Of a DNA stretch of 53,453 nt, positions 1 through 7,225 are shown piece after piece (position 1 is the first letter of the stretch; each line of letters opens with the position of its first letter). Source of the stretch: Bradyrhizobium sp. CCH5-F6 (GTDB taxonomy: Bacteria > Pseudomonadota > Alphaproteobacteria > Rhizobiales > Xanthobacteraceae). The translations under genes and the position numbers were made by a program. The notes under the pieces were generated by a model, which saw only the letters and a list, made by a program, of their open reading frames with translations, was not told the origin of the DNA and ran no database searches. The stretch lies in assembly GCF_001556045.1 (NCBI RefSeq), contig NZ_LSIC01000057.1, forward strand, positions 1-53,453, given 5' to 3'.

Positions 1-2
1 GT

Positions 3-173
3 GTTGGCGCACGCCTGCGCGGCCACGAGTTCCATTACTCCACGATCGTGGCGCAGCCCGATGCGCCGCTGGCGGTCGTGCAGGACGCGACCGGCGCCGT
101 CATCGCCGAGACCGGCTCGCGGCGTGGCAATGCCACCGGCACGTTCTTCCATCTGATCGCGGAGGACCGGTGA
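3..173 (+). CDS. cobB: Cobyrinate a,c-diamide synthase, C-terminal end (partial)
   Basis: Only the last 56 codons are inside the window; the gene runs in from the left edge. The visible tail reads RLRGHEFHYSTI and ends GTFFHLIAEDR. The RGHEFHYS motif is typical of the glutamine amidotransferase domain end of CobB/CbiA, which amidates the a and c side chains of (hydrogeno)cobyrinic acid using glutamine and ATP. The stop overlaps the GTG start of cobA in a GTGA arrangement, so the two genes are probably translationally coupled. The N-terminal ATP-binding domain and the catalytic Cys cannot be checked here. Confidence 0.85.
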   Translation, partial: VGARLRGHEFHYSTIVAQPDAPLAVVQDATGAVIAETGSRRGNATGTFFHLIAEDR

Positions 174-901
174 GCGGGTTTGTCTCCTTCATCTCCGCCG
201 GCCCCGGCGATCCCGACCTGCTCACGATGAAGGGCGCCGCACGCCTCCGCGAGGCCGACGTCGTGCTCTATGACGACCTCGCTTCCGGCGCGATTCTCGA
301 TCTCGCTCGTCCGGGTGCCAATCTCGTCGCGGTCGGCAAGAGAGCAGGGCGGGCCTCGACCAAGCAGCACCACGTCAACCGCCTTTTGGTCGATTATGCC
401 GCAACCGGCGCGCGCGTCGTGCGGCTGAAGTCCGGCGATGCCGGCATTTTCGGCCGGCTCGAGGAGGAGCTGGAGACGCTCCGCGAAGCCGGCATCGGCT
501 ACGAGATCGTTCCCGGCGTCACCGCGGCCTGCGTTGCGGCGGCGCATGCCGGCATTCCCCTGACCCGCCGGCATACCTCGCGCCGGGTGCAGTTCATCAC
601 GGGGGCTGATGTCAGCGGCGAGCTGCCGCCCAATTTGAATTGGGCGGCGCTGGCAGATCCGGAGGCGACCACCGTGGTCTATATGGGCCGGCGCACCTTT
701 CCGGCGCTTGCCGCAACATTGATCGCGCACGGCCTTGCCCCGGGCACCCCCGCGCTGCTCGCCGAATCTCTCGGCCGTGCCGACGAGCGGCTGATCCGCA
801 CCACCATCGCCGAGCTCGCCGAGCAGATTGCCCGAGGCGGCGCCGCTTCGACCGCGGCCGTGATCCTGTTCGGCGCGCTGGCGGGGGATTATTCGTCATG
901 A
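170..901 (+). CDS. cobA: Uroporphyrinogen-III C-methyltransferase (SUMT)
   Basis: The protein has 243 residues. It methylates uroporphyrinogen III at C-2 and C-7 with SAM to give precorrin-2, the branch point into cobalamin. The N-terminal glycine-rich motif AGPGDPDLLT (about residues 10-19) and the later VVRLKSGDAGIFGR and EIVPGVTAA segments are hallmarks of the tetrapyrrole methylase family, and the SUMT type fits best. There is no CysG-like dehydrogenase domain, so this is a stand-alone SUMT. The GTG start overlaps the cobB stop by four bases. A cobalamin riboswitch follows about 60 bp after the stop, so this gene probably ends its transcription unit. The methylase fold is certain; the SUMT assignment rests on sequence and context. 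Confidence 0.93.
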   Translation: MSGFVSFISAGPGDPDLLTMKGAARLREADVVLYDDLASGAILDLARPGANLVAVGKRAGRASTKQHHVNRLLVDYAATGARVVRLKSGDAGIFGRLEEELETLREAGIGYEIVPGVTAACVAAAHAGIPLTRRHTSRRVQFITGADVSGELPPNLNWAALADPEATTVVYMGRRTFPALAATLIAHGLAPGTPALLAESLGRADERLIRTTIAELAEQIARGGAASTAAVILFGALAGDYSS

Positions 902-959
902 CGACCGCGGCAGCCCTTCGCCCCTTGACGCCGGCTCTGCGAAAGGGGCACACAGGAGA

Positions 960-1152
960 GGCATGGTGCTCGACACGGCGCACAGCGCCGGAGCATAATC
1001 GGGAATGGGGATGGGCGGACCCAGTTGCGGCGCTCAAAACCCCAGCCGCCCCCGCGACTGTAAGCGGTGAGGGACTCCGATCAGCCACTGAGCCGCGAGG
1101 CTCGGGAAGGCCGGAGAATCCCAGTGAGCCGCGAGCCAGGAGACCGGCCGTG
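960..1152 (+). promoter_or_regulatory. Cobalamin riboswitch (complete)
   Basis: The conserved elements of the adenosylcobalamin-binding leader occur in order on the plus strand: CCCCCGCGACTGTAAGCGG around 1049-1067, GCCACTG at 1084-1090, GGGAAGGC at 1104-1111 and GAGCCAGGAGACC (the B12 box) at 1133-1145. The intergenic space between cobA (stop 901) and the CbiM-like gene (start 1204) is otherwise non-coding. The element should repress the downstream CbiM-like/cobF/cobT genes when cobalamin is plentiful. AGGAAGGA at about 1188-1195, just before the start at 1204, is the likely ribosome-binding site under its control. The 5' boundary is approximate. Confidence 0.93.
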
Positions 1153-1203
1153 CACGTTTTGAGGCCAACGCCGTCGGGTGTGACGGCAGGAAGGATCTAA
1201 GCC

Positions 1204-1881
1204 ATGCATATCGAACCCGGAATCGTGACGGGCGCCAAGCTCGTGCTGAGTTACGCAACCGGCATCGCCGCCGGCGGCGTCGCGCTGAAGCTTGCCGCCG
1301 AAACCGTCCGCGAGCAGGGCGTCGGCTCGTTCGCGGCGCGCACCTTGGCCACCACGGGCCTCGTCTTCACCTTCTTCCAGGTGCTGCCGCATTTCCCGGT
1401 CGGCGTCTCCGAGGTGCACTTCATCCTCGGCTCGACCTTGTTCCTGCTCTTTGGTGCTGCGCCCGCCGCCTTCGGCCTCGCGTTCGGCCTGCTGCTCCAG
1501 GGTGTGTTGTTCGAGCCGGCCGACCTGCCACAATACGGCATGAACGTCACCACGCTGCTGGTGCCGCTGTTCGCGATCCAGGCGATCGCCACGCGCATCA
1601 TTTCGCGCAACACCGCCTATGTCGATCTGAAGTACGGTCAGGCGCTGGCGCTGTCGACGACTTATCAAGCGGGCGTTGTCGCCTGGGTGGCGTTCTGGGC
1701 GCTCTACGGTTCCGGCTTTGCCATGAGCAACCTCGCCAACATCGCGACGTTCGCGGCCTCCTATGCGCTGGTCATCGTGATCGAACCGCTGGCCGACCTC
1801 GCAGTGCTGGCGCTGGCGAAGTCGTTGCGCGGCGTCACCGCGCCCGGCCTGGTCACTCCTCGCCTGCACAACGGCACCTAA
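1204..1881 (+). CDS. CbiM-like ECF-type cobalt transporter permease
   Basis: This 225-residue, very hydrophobic protein starts MHIEPGIV and has about six predicted membrane segments. The N-terminal Met-His-Ile motif is characteristic of CbiM/NikM substrate-specific subunits of energy-coupling factor importers, where the N-terminal Met and His ligate Co(II) or Ni(II). Its position directly behind a cobalamin riboswitch and before cobF/cobT argues for cobalt rather than nickel. No CbiN, CbiQ or CbiO partner is visible in the window, so the energising module would have to be encoded elsewhere, or the protein acts alone. The start is supported by a good Shine-Dalgarno sequence (AGGAAGGA). Confidence 0.8.
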   Translation: MHIEPGIVTGAKLVLSYATGIAAGGVALKLAAETVREQGVGSFAARTLATTGLVFTFFQVLPHFPVGVSEVHFILGSTLFLLFGAAPAAFGLAFGLLLQGVLFEPADLPQYGMNVTTLLVPLFAIQAIATRIISRNTAYVDLKYGQALALSTTYQAGVVAWVAFWALYGSGFAMSNLANIATFAASYALVIVIEPLADLAVLALAKSLRGVTAPGLVTPRLHNGT

Positions 1882-1894
1882 GAGCCAAGCGAAA

Positions 1895-1912
1895 GGGCGG
1901 CTGTTGCCGCCC
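1895..1912 (+). promoter_or_regulatory. Perfect GC-only hairpin at the cobF translation start
   Basis: GGGCGGC (1895-1901) and GCCGCCC (1906-1912) form a seven-base-pair stem around the loop TGTT. It lies 13 bp after the CbiM-like stop and 12 bp before the preferred cobF ATG. There is no T-run after it, so an intrinsic terminator is unlikely. It covers the place where the cobF ribosome-binding site should be and could affect translation or mRNA stability. The structure is read from the sequence; the function is not known. Confidence 0.5.
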
Positions 1913-1924
1913 GTCGCGCTCGCG

Positions 1925-2674
1925 ATGCTCACGCTCTCCCTGATAGGCATCGGTTGCGGCGATCCCGAGCAGCTCACACGCGCCGCGATCGGTGCCATCA
2001 ACGCGGCCGATCTCGTCCTGATCCCGCGCAAGGGGACGGCGAAGTCCGATCTTGCCGACCTCAGGCGAACGATCTGCGCGAACGTGCTCACCAATGCGAG
2101 CACGCGCATCGCCGAGTTCGACTTGCCTGTGCGCGACGCAGGCGAGACGGACTACCGCAAGGGCGTGGACGATTGGCACGACGCCGTGGCCGCGGCCTGG
2201 TCGCAAACCATCGCAAATCACCTCGAAGGCGACGGGAAGGTAGCGCTCTTGATCTGGGGCGATCCGTCGCTCTACGATTCCTCGCTGCGCATTGCGCGGC
2301 GATTGAATCCGCTGCCGACGATCGAAGTCGTGCCCGGCATCACCTCGATCCAGGCGCTGTGCGCGGCGCATGCGCTGCCGCTCAACGATATCGGCGAACC
2401 CTTTTTGGTCACGACAGGCCGCCGTCTGCGCGAAGGCGGCTGGCCGCAGGGTATCGATACCGTGGCGGTGATGCTCGATGGCGGCACGGCGTTCCAGTCG
2501 CTCGATCCGGCTGGTCTCTACATCTGGTGGGGCGCCTATCTCGGCATGCCCGAACAGATCGTCATGTCCGGCGCGCTGGCGGAAGTGGGGCCGCGCATCG
2601 TCGCGCTGCGACAGGAGACGCGCGAGCGGCATGGCTGGATCATGGACAGCTATATTCTCAAGCGCCGGCCATAA
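1925..2674 (+). CDS. cobF: Precorrin-6A synthase (deacetylating)
   Basis: The 249-residue protein has the tetrapyrrole methylase fold. It starts MLTLSLIGIGCGDPEQLT, matching the short N-terminus of CobF, and contains LLIWGDPSLYDSS and EVVPGITSIQAL. CobF methylates precorrin-5 at C-1 with loss of the acetyl group and is diagnostic of the aerobic cobalamin route. The reading frame could begin at a TTG at 1904 with AAAGGG ahead of it. However, that codon sits in the loop of a perfect GC hairpin (1895-1912), and the extra residues MPPVALA are not expected in the family, so ATG 1925 is preferred. cobT begins 10 bp downstream. Confidence 0.92.
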   Translation: MLTLSLIGIGCGDPEQLTRAAIGAINAADLVLIPRKGTAKSDLADLRRTICANVLTNASTRIAEFDLPVRDAGETDYRKGVDDWHDAVAAAWSQTIANHLEGDGKVALLIWGDPSLYDSSLRIARRLNPLPTIEVVPGITSIQALCAAHALPLNDIGEPFLVTTGRRLREGGWPQGIDTVAVMLDGGTAFQSLDPAGLYIWWGAYLGMPEQIVMSGALAEVGPRIVALRQETRERHGWIMDSYILKRRP

Positions 2675-2684
2675 GCGAGGCAGC

Positions 2685-3737
2685 ATGCTCCCCGAATGGG
2701 TCTACCAGAAATGCCCCGAGATCTCCGCGCATCATCGCGATGCGGCGATCGCGCGGCAGGCACAGCTGACGAAACCGACCGGCGCGCTCGGCCGGCTCGA
2801 ACAACTGGCCATCGAGCTTGCGGGCCTGCAAGCGACGGAGCAGCCCCGCGCCGCGCGGGTGCCGATCATCGTCTTCGCCGGCGATCACGGCATCGTCGCG
2901 CAAGGCGTGTCGGCCTATCCGCAAGCCGTCACCATCGCGATGATGGCGAATTTTGCCGCGGGCGGCGCCGCGATTTCGGTGCTGGCGCGCGATCTCGGCT
3001 CCAGCCTCGAGGTGGTCGACGCCGGCACGCTGGCGCAGGAGGCGATGCCGGGCATCGTCACCGACAAGCCGCGCAGCGGCACGCGCGATTTCAGCGTCGA
3101 GCCTGCGCTCACCCCCACGGAGTTGGCTTTCGCGTTCGAGGCCGGGCAACGCGCAGTCGCGCGAGCCGAAGCAAGTCGGCCCGATCTTCTGATCTTCGGC
3201 GAGATGGGCATCGGCAACACCACGACCTCGGCGGCGATCGCCGCCAGCCTGCTCGGCGTGAGCGCGGAGGAAATCGCCGGCAGCGGCACCGGCGTCGATA
3301 CCGCTGGTCGTACGCACAAGGCACGCGTGATCGATGCTGCAATTGCGCGCCATGGCGTTGCGGGCGCATCGCCGGAAAATATCCTGTGCGCCGTCGGGGG
3401 CCTCGAGATCGCGGCGATCTCAGGCGCGATCATCGCGGCCGCGCAAGCCCGCATTCCCGTGTTGATCGACGGCTTCATCGTGTCCGTCGCGGCGCTGGCG
3501 GCAGTACGTCTCAATCCGTCCTGCCAGCCGTTCCAGCTCGCCTCGCATCAATCGGCGGAGCAGGGGCACCGGCTGGTGCTGCGCGCGCTGAACGTGCAGC
3601 CGCTGATCAGCCTCGATCTCAGGCTCGGCGAGGGATCGGGCGCCGCCATCGCGCTGCCGCTGGTCCGCTCGGCCTGCGCGCTTCACAACGGCATGGCGAC
3701 GTTTGCGCAGGCCAATGTGCCGGACCGACCAGCCTGA
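2685..3737 (+). CDS. cobT: Nicotinate-nucleotide--dimethylbenzimidazole phosphoribosyltransferase
   Basis: This 350-residue enzyme makes alpha-ribazole 5'-phosphate from nicotinate mononucleotide and dimethylbenzimidazole, for the lower ligand loop of cobalamin. Family motifs are clear: TKPTGALGRLE near the N-terminus, FAGDHGIVAQGVSAYP, GEMGIGNTTTSAA in the middle, and LRLGEGSGAA near the C-terminus, where Glu316 corresponds to the catalytic glutamate. The frame is open further upstream inside cobF, but ATG 2685 gives the expected N-terminus (MLPEWVYQK). It is ten bases downstream of cobF and probably in the same riboswitch-controlled operon. Confidence 0.95.
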   Translation: MLPEWVYQKCPEISAHHRDAAIARQAQLTKPTGALGRLEQLAIELAGLQATEQPRAARVPIIVFAGDHGIVAQGVSAYPQAVTIAMMANFAAGGAAISVLARDLGSSLEVVDAGTLAQEAMPGIVTDKPRSGTRDFSVEPALTPTELAFAFEAGQRAVARAEASRPDLLIFGEMGIGNTTTSAAIAASLLGVSAEEIAGSGTGVDTAGRTHKARVIDAAIARHGVAGASPENILCAVGGLEIAAISGAIIAAAQARIPVLIDGFIVSVAALAAVRLNPSCQPFQLASHQSAEQGHRLVLRALNVQPLISLDLRLGEGSGAAIALPLVRSACALHNGMATFAQANVPDRPA

Positions 3738-3743
3738 TGCGGC

Positions 3744-4316
3744 TCACGCCATGCGCTGGTTGACGGAGACGACACGCCAGCCGGCCGCAAGCCGGTCGAT
3801 CCGGGTCAACGACAGCGGATCGATCACGAAGCGCAACGCGGCTTGCGGCGCGAGGTCCAGTGCGATGCACAGCGCCGCGCGGATGGTGCCGGAATGCACG
3901 ACGAGCGTTGCGGAGCCGGCGCCGACCCGCGCGAGCCCCAGCCGGACGCGTGCGATCTGATCTTCAAAGCTCTCGCCGTCCGGCGGCCGTCCATGTGCCG
4001 GGTCTCTCCAGAACTGGGTATAAGTCTCACCCTCAGTCGCGGCGAGCTGGTCGTGCCGATGGCCTGTCCAGTCGCCAAAATTCTGCTCGCTGAATTCGGC
4101 CATCAGCTCTGGGGTCAGTCCCAGCGCCTGCGCGGTCTCGACCGTGCGTCGCGACGGGCTGGCATAGCTCGCAGCGCCTGTCGGCAGGCACTGCCGCAGC
4201 CCCTCCAGTTGCGCGCGATCGCCGAGATCAGCCGGCGCGTCGGCCGCATGGATCGTCCCTTTGACGCCGTCGACGGGCGCATGCCGTATCAGCCAGAGGA
4301 AGGTCTCGCCTTCCAT
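3744..4316 (-). CDS. cobC: Histidine phosphatase, CobC-like (alpha-ribazole phosphatase)
   Basis: The 190-residue protein has the phosphoglycerate mutase/acid phosphatase motif LIRHAP with the nucleophilic His12, and a second active-site His in VVHSGT near residue 145. The position, tail to tail with cobT, suggests it dephosphorylates alpha-ribazole 5'-phosphate (or adenosylcobalamin 5'-phosphate), the step after CobT. The frame is open up to 4526, but the family N-terminus begins at ATG 4316 and is preceded by GGAGATGGAG. The phosphatase family is certain; the CobC role is inferred from neighbours, and a general phosphatase cannot be excluded. Confidence 0.82.
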   Translation of the reverse strand: MEGETFLWLIRHAPVDGVKGTIHAADAPADLGDRAQLEGLRQCLPTGAASYASPSRRTVETAQALGLTPELMAEFSEQNFGDWTGHRHDQLAATEGETYTQFWRDPAHGRPPDGESFEDQIARVRLGLARVGAGSATLVVHSGTIRAALCIALDLAPQAALRFVIDPLSLTRIDRLAAGWRVVSVNQRMA

Positions 4317-4397
4317 GCTCCATCTCCAAGGAAGTTGCTCGCTGTGGCATTCACGCCGCGACTGCGACATTGACTCTGTCTCGATGGTAATCCTAGA

Positions 4398-4514
4398 TGG
4401 TTTTGACGGTTTCCCCGAGAGGGGATGAAAAGGGAATGCGGTGCGGGGACATTGTCCCCAATGCCGCGGCTGCCCCCCAACTGTAAGCGGCGAATCCTTC
4501 GTCAGAAGCCACTC
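4398..4514 (+). promoter_or_regulatory. Truncated cobalamin riboswitch remnant
   Basis: The 5' core of a cobalamin riboswitch is present on the plus strand: AAAAGGGAATGCGGTG (4428-4443), a paired GGGGACattGTCCCC arm, GCCGCGGCTGCC, AACTGTAAGCGG (4479-4490) and GCCACT (4508-4513). The usual CCCCCGCAACTG has become CCCCCCAACTG. The downstream GGGAAGGC and GAGYCAGGAGACC elements are absent. It points toward the 3' end of a minus-strand gene, so nothing lies downstream for it to regulate. It looks like a leader left behind by a deletion or rearrangement. Confidence 0.75.
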
Positions 4515-4544
4515 GTTCACCGTCATCGGCTGGCGGCGTTTGCG

Positions 4545-5294
4545 TCAATCCAATCCGGTCTTGCTCGGCGCCCAATAGGCCTTGGTCCTCGTCCGCGATG
4601 TTGCGACGCCGGCCGCTTTCAGGGCCCGGCTGATGCGCTGGATCGACGAAGCCTTGCCGGTCAGGACGAAATGCGCGCTCGCGGAAAAGCGCAGCAGTTC
4701 GGCCTCGACGGCTGCGAGATGGGCATCCTCGGCGCTGCGCGCGATCAGTGTCGAACTGCCGAGACCGATTGCCGCCAGTACGGGAACTGCTTCTGCGGCA
4801 TCCGAAACTTCGAACACGTAGATTGTACCACCCGCCGGCCGGCTCTCCCGGAGTGCCGAAGCGAGGCCGAATGAAGTTTCATCGCCGAACAAAACCGTGG
4901 GCGTTTCTCCGGGGGAAAGATCCAGTGAGCGGCGCGGGCCGAAGAACCGGCACATGTCACCTTCCTGCAAGCTGCTTGCCCATCGGCTGCCAGGACCGCT
5001 GCCGTGCGCGAAAGCCAGCAATGTCGTGCGGCCGTTCTCCGCGTCCCACGACATCGGCGTGTAGGTTCGCGCGCTCAGGCCGGATCCCATCGCGACCTGG
5101 ATCTTCTGGCCCACATTCCACGCGAGGCCCTTGAGTGCGTCGCCCTCGAGCGCGATCGACCGAAAGCGGGGCGAGAGCACCTCGATCCCGGCGATGCTTG
5201 CAGGGCGCATCAGCCATTGCAGCAACATGCGCGTGACCCGTCCCTGTGGCGGCTTCGATGGCTCGGACATCCGGGGTTGGTCGGGCTCGTTCAA
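4545..5294 (-). CDS. Siderophore-interacting protein-type FAD/NAD(P)H oxidoreductase
   Basis: The 249-residue protein resembles the SIP (ViuB/YqjH) flavoproteins. These bind FAD in an N-terminal beta-barrel and use NAD(P)H to reduce ferric siderophores in the cytoplasm. The flavin motif ARTYTPMSW (R-x-Y-T, near residue 75) is clear, followed by a C-terminal SIP-like domain with alternating beta/alpha segments (TVLFGDETSFGLA). It may be co-transcribed with the methyltransferase gene 40 bp upstream. No siderophore synthesis or TonB receptor gene is nearby, so the substrate is unknown. The family is well supported; iron release is inferred. Confidence 0.8.
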   Translation of the reverse strand: MNEPDQPRMSEPSKPPQGRVTRMLLQWLMRPASIAGIEVLSPRFRSIALEGDALKGLAWNVGQKIQVAMGSGLSARTYTPMSWDAENGRTTLLAFAHGSGPGSRWASSLQEGDMCRFFGPRRSLDLSPGETPTVLFGDETSFGLASALRESRPAGGTIYVFEVSDAAEAVPVLAAIGLGSSTLIARSAEDAHLAAVEAELLRFSASAHFVLTGKASSIQRISRALKAAGVATSRTRTKAYWAPSKTGLD

Positions 5295-5334
5295 AGCCTG
5301 GCTCCAGTCATTGAGATCTCAGCGGTTGCCGGGA

Positions 5335-6024
5335 CTACTTGGTCCTGATGGTCAGTTCGTTGCCGCGCGCCGGATTGAACGGCAGTGGCAGCGAGAGATA
5401 GCCGTTCTGGGAATCGCGGACGTAGTCGATATAGCCGGACGCCTCCTCGAACGCGTTCTCGCCGACGATAAGCGTGCCGGGCCTCATGTGCGGCTCCAGC
5501 AGCTTGAGCACGGGAAGATAGAGCGTGAAAGCGCCGTCGAGCATCACCATGTCGATGTCGCCGCCGACGCCGGGCTTGAGGGTCTCGCGCGCGTCGCCGA
5601 CGCGAAATTCGACCAGGTCGTCGAGCCCTGCGGCAGCGAGGTTGGCGCGCGCACGCACGATCTTGGCGGGCTCGAGATCGGTCCCGATCAGGCGGCCGCC
5701 GCCCATGTCGCGCAAGGCAGCGGCCATGTAGATGGCGGATATCCCCATCGAAGAGCCGAACTCCACGATGCGCGTCGCCTTGCAGGCGCGGGCGCAGAGG
5801 TAGAGAAACCGACCGAATTCGGGAGAGACATTCAGAAAATTGTCCGCGAGCTCGCGATAGACCCCCGTGAGATCCCTGGTCTCGGATTCGATGAAGTGGC
5901 TGATGGCGCCCTGATGATCGGCTGCGTCGCCCATGGCTTGCATCAGCGGCGCATCGGCCGCCTCCGCTTCCCGATGAAGACGAAGGAGAACGTCTGCGAC
6001 AAGGCCGCGGCTGAGGGAATCCAT
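5335..6024 (-). CDS. Class I SAM-dependent O-methyltransferase
   Basis: This protein of 229 residues has a Rossmann-type methyltransferase core. Motif I is RIVEFGSSMGISAIYMA (about residues 85-101), the acidic loop is LIGTDLEPAKI, and the post-motif IDMVMLDGAF resembles the metal-binding region of caffeoyl-CoA/catechol O-methyltransferases. The start at ATG 6024 has GGAGCC upstream and avoids a 30-residue N-terminal extension that lacks family character. The gene lies between an AraC regulator and the SIP-like flavoprotein on the same strand. The methyl acceptor cannot be told from sequence; a catechol or small phenolic is possible. Confidence 0.82.
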   Translation of the reverse strand: MDSLSRGLVADVLLRLHREAEAADAPLMQAMGDAADHQGAISHFIESETRDLTGVYRELADNFLNVSPEFGRFLYLCARACKATRIVEFGSSMGISAIYMAAALRDMGGGRLIGTDLEPAKIVRARANLAAAGLDDLVEFRVGDARETLKPGVGGDIDMVMLDGAFTLYLPVLKLLEPHMRPGTLIVGENAFEEASGYIDYVRDSQNGYLSLPLPFNPARGNELTIRTK

Positions 6025-6131
6025 GTTTCTCGGCTCCGGAAAATGCGCCCGCGGACGGGCCTTGGAGCCTGAATACGGAATCGGTCTGCCGGCCGCATTC
6101 CGCGAACGTGACAATCGATTGCGATTTCCGG

Positions 6132-6956
6132 TCAGTGCGCGAGGACGCGGCGCTCCGCGAGGTATCGCGCGGGCGGCTTGCCCAGGGCTTTGCGGAACAT
6201 GGTGACGAAGGCGCTCGCGCCCTCATAGCCGAGATCGAGCGCCACAGCCTGCACCGACGCTCCCTGGTCGAGGCGCTGAAGCGCAATCAGGATGTGGAGT
6301 TGCTGGCGCCAGCGGCCGAAGCTCATGCCGGTCTCGCGTTTCAGGATGCGGGTCAGCGTCCTCGGAGCGACGGCCATGCGGCTGGCCCACTCGTCGATCG
6401 TCGCGCGGTCGGAGGGATCGGCGATCATCGCACTCGCGATCCTGCGCAGCCTGGCATCGGCCGGCATCGGGAAGCTCAGCTCTTCGGTGGGCGCCAGCGC
6501 CAGCTGGTCGAGCAGGACAGTTGCGATCCGCCCGTCGGGGCCGTCGGTATCATACAGGGCCGGCATCCGGGTGACGTGCACCAGCAGACGTTCCAGCAGC
6601 GGCGAGATCGACAGCGTGCAGCATTGCCGGGGCGGCCTTGGCACCACACCCGGTTCGACGAACAGGCAATACACTTCGACGTTCCCGGCGACGCTGACAC
6701 TGTGCGGGACATTTCGGGGAATCCAAAGGCCACAGCGCGGCGGCACGATCCAGACACCCGGGCCGGCCTCGCAGCGAACGACGCCCCGCAAGGTCAGGAC
6801 GAGCTCGTCCTTGCAATGGGTGTGCATGGCAAGCTCCGTGCCCTTGGTGACCATCTCTCCGCCGAAGGCGGCGATGGCGCGCGGCACGTCCTCCGGATCG
6901 AAATCGATAGCATCATCGGGACGAAGATCGTTTTCGTTGATCCGGAAGAAGGGCAT
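6132..6956 (-). CDS. AraC-family regulator with N-terminal cupin (NimR-like)
   Basis: The 274-residue protein has an N-terminal cupin sensor domain (HTHCKDELVLTLRGVV, then WIVPPRCGLWIPRNVPHSV, roughly residues 45-90). It ends in an AraC-type double helix-turn-helix DNA-binding domain (RMAVAPRTLTRILKRETG and LGYEGASAFVTMFRKALGKPP). This layout matches the NimR/YpdC subgroup, which commonly controls an adjacent operon or exporter. Candidate targets are the two downstream minus-strand genes or the divergent broken dehydrogenase. The 269-bp divergent region (6957-7225) contains no other gene. Confidence 0.88.
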   Translation of the reverse strand: MPFFRINENDLRPDDAIDFDPEDVPRAIAAFGGEMVTKGTELAMHTHCKDELVLTLRGVVRCEAGPGVWIVPPRCGLWIPRNVPHSVSVAGNVEVYCLFVEPGVVPRPPRQCCTLSISPLLERLLVHVTRMPALYDTDGPDGRIATVLLDQLALAPTEELSFPMPADARLRRIASAMIADPSDRATIDEWASRMAVAPRTLTRILKRETGMSFGRWRQQLHILIALQRLDQGASVQAVALDLGYEGASAFVTMFRKALGKPPARYLAERRVLAH

Positions 6957-7225
6957 GGTGGCGATGGTCGATCCGATGACGATTGGCTGGCTCCGGCAAT
7001 ATCGTGACCGAGCTATCGACTTTCAATGAGGAAGGTGCCAGCCTCGATTGGTTCTAACAGGCCATTCCCGTCGGCCTCCGTGATCAGGGCAGCTGAGGGC
7101 ATCAGCGATGCCTTGCGCCGGCGTCATTGATCCCTTTTCGCCGGAAGCCTTTCGGTGTAGCTCTACGCCGGCTTGAAACGGCGGACGCCAATGCCGCCGC
7201 CGAAACCATGCAGGAGGCAGCACGG

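Noticed and set aside
640..1200. 186-codon frame across cobA and the riboswitch
   Set aside because: It overlaps cobA out of frame and reads through the conserved riboswitch; not a gene.
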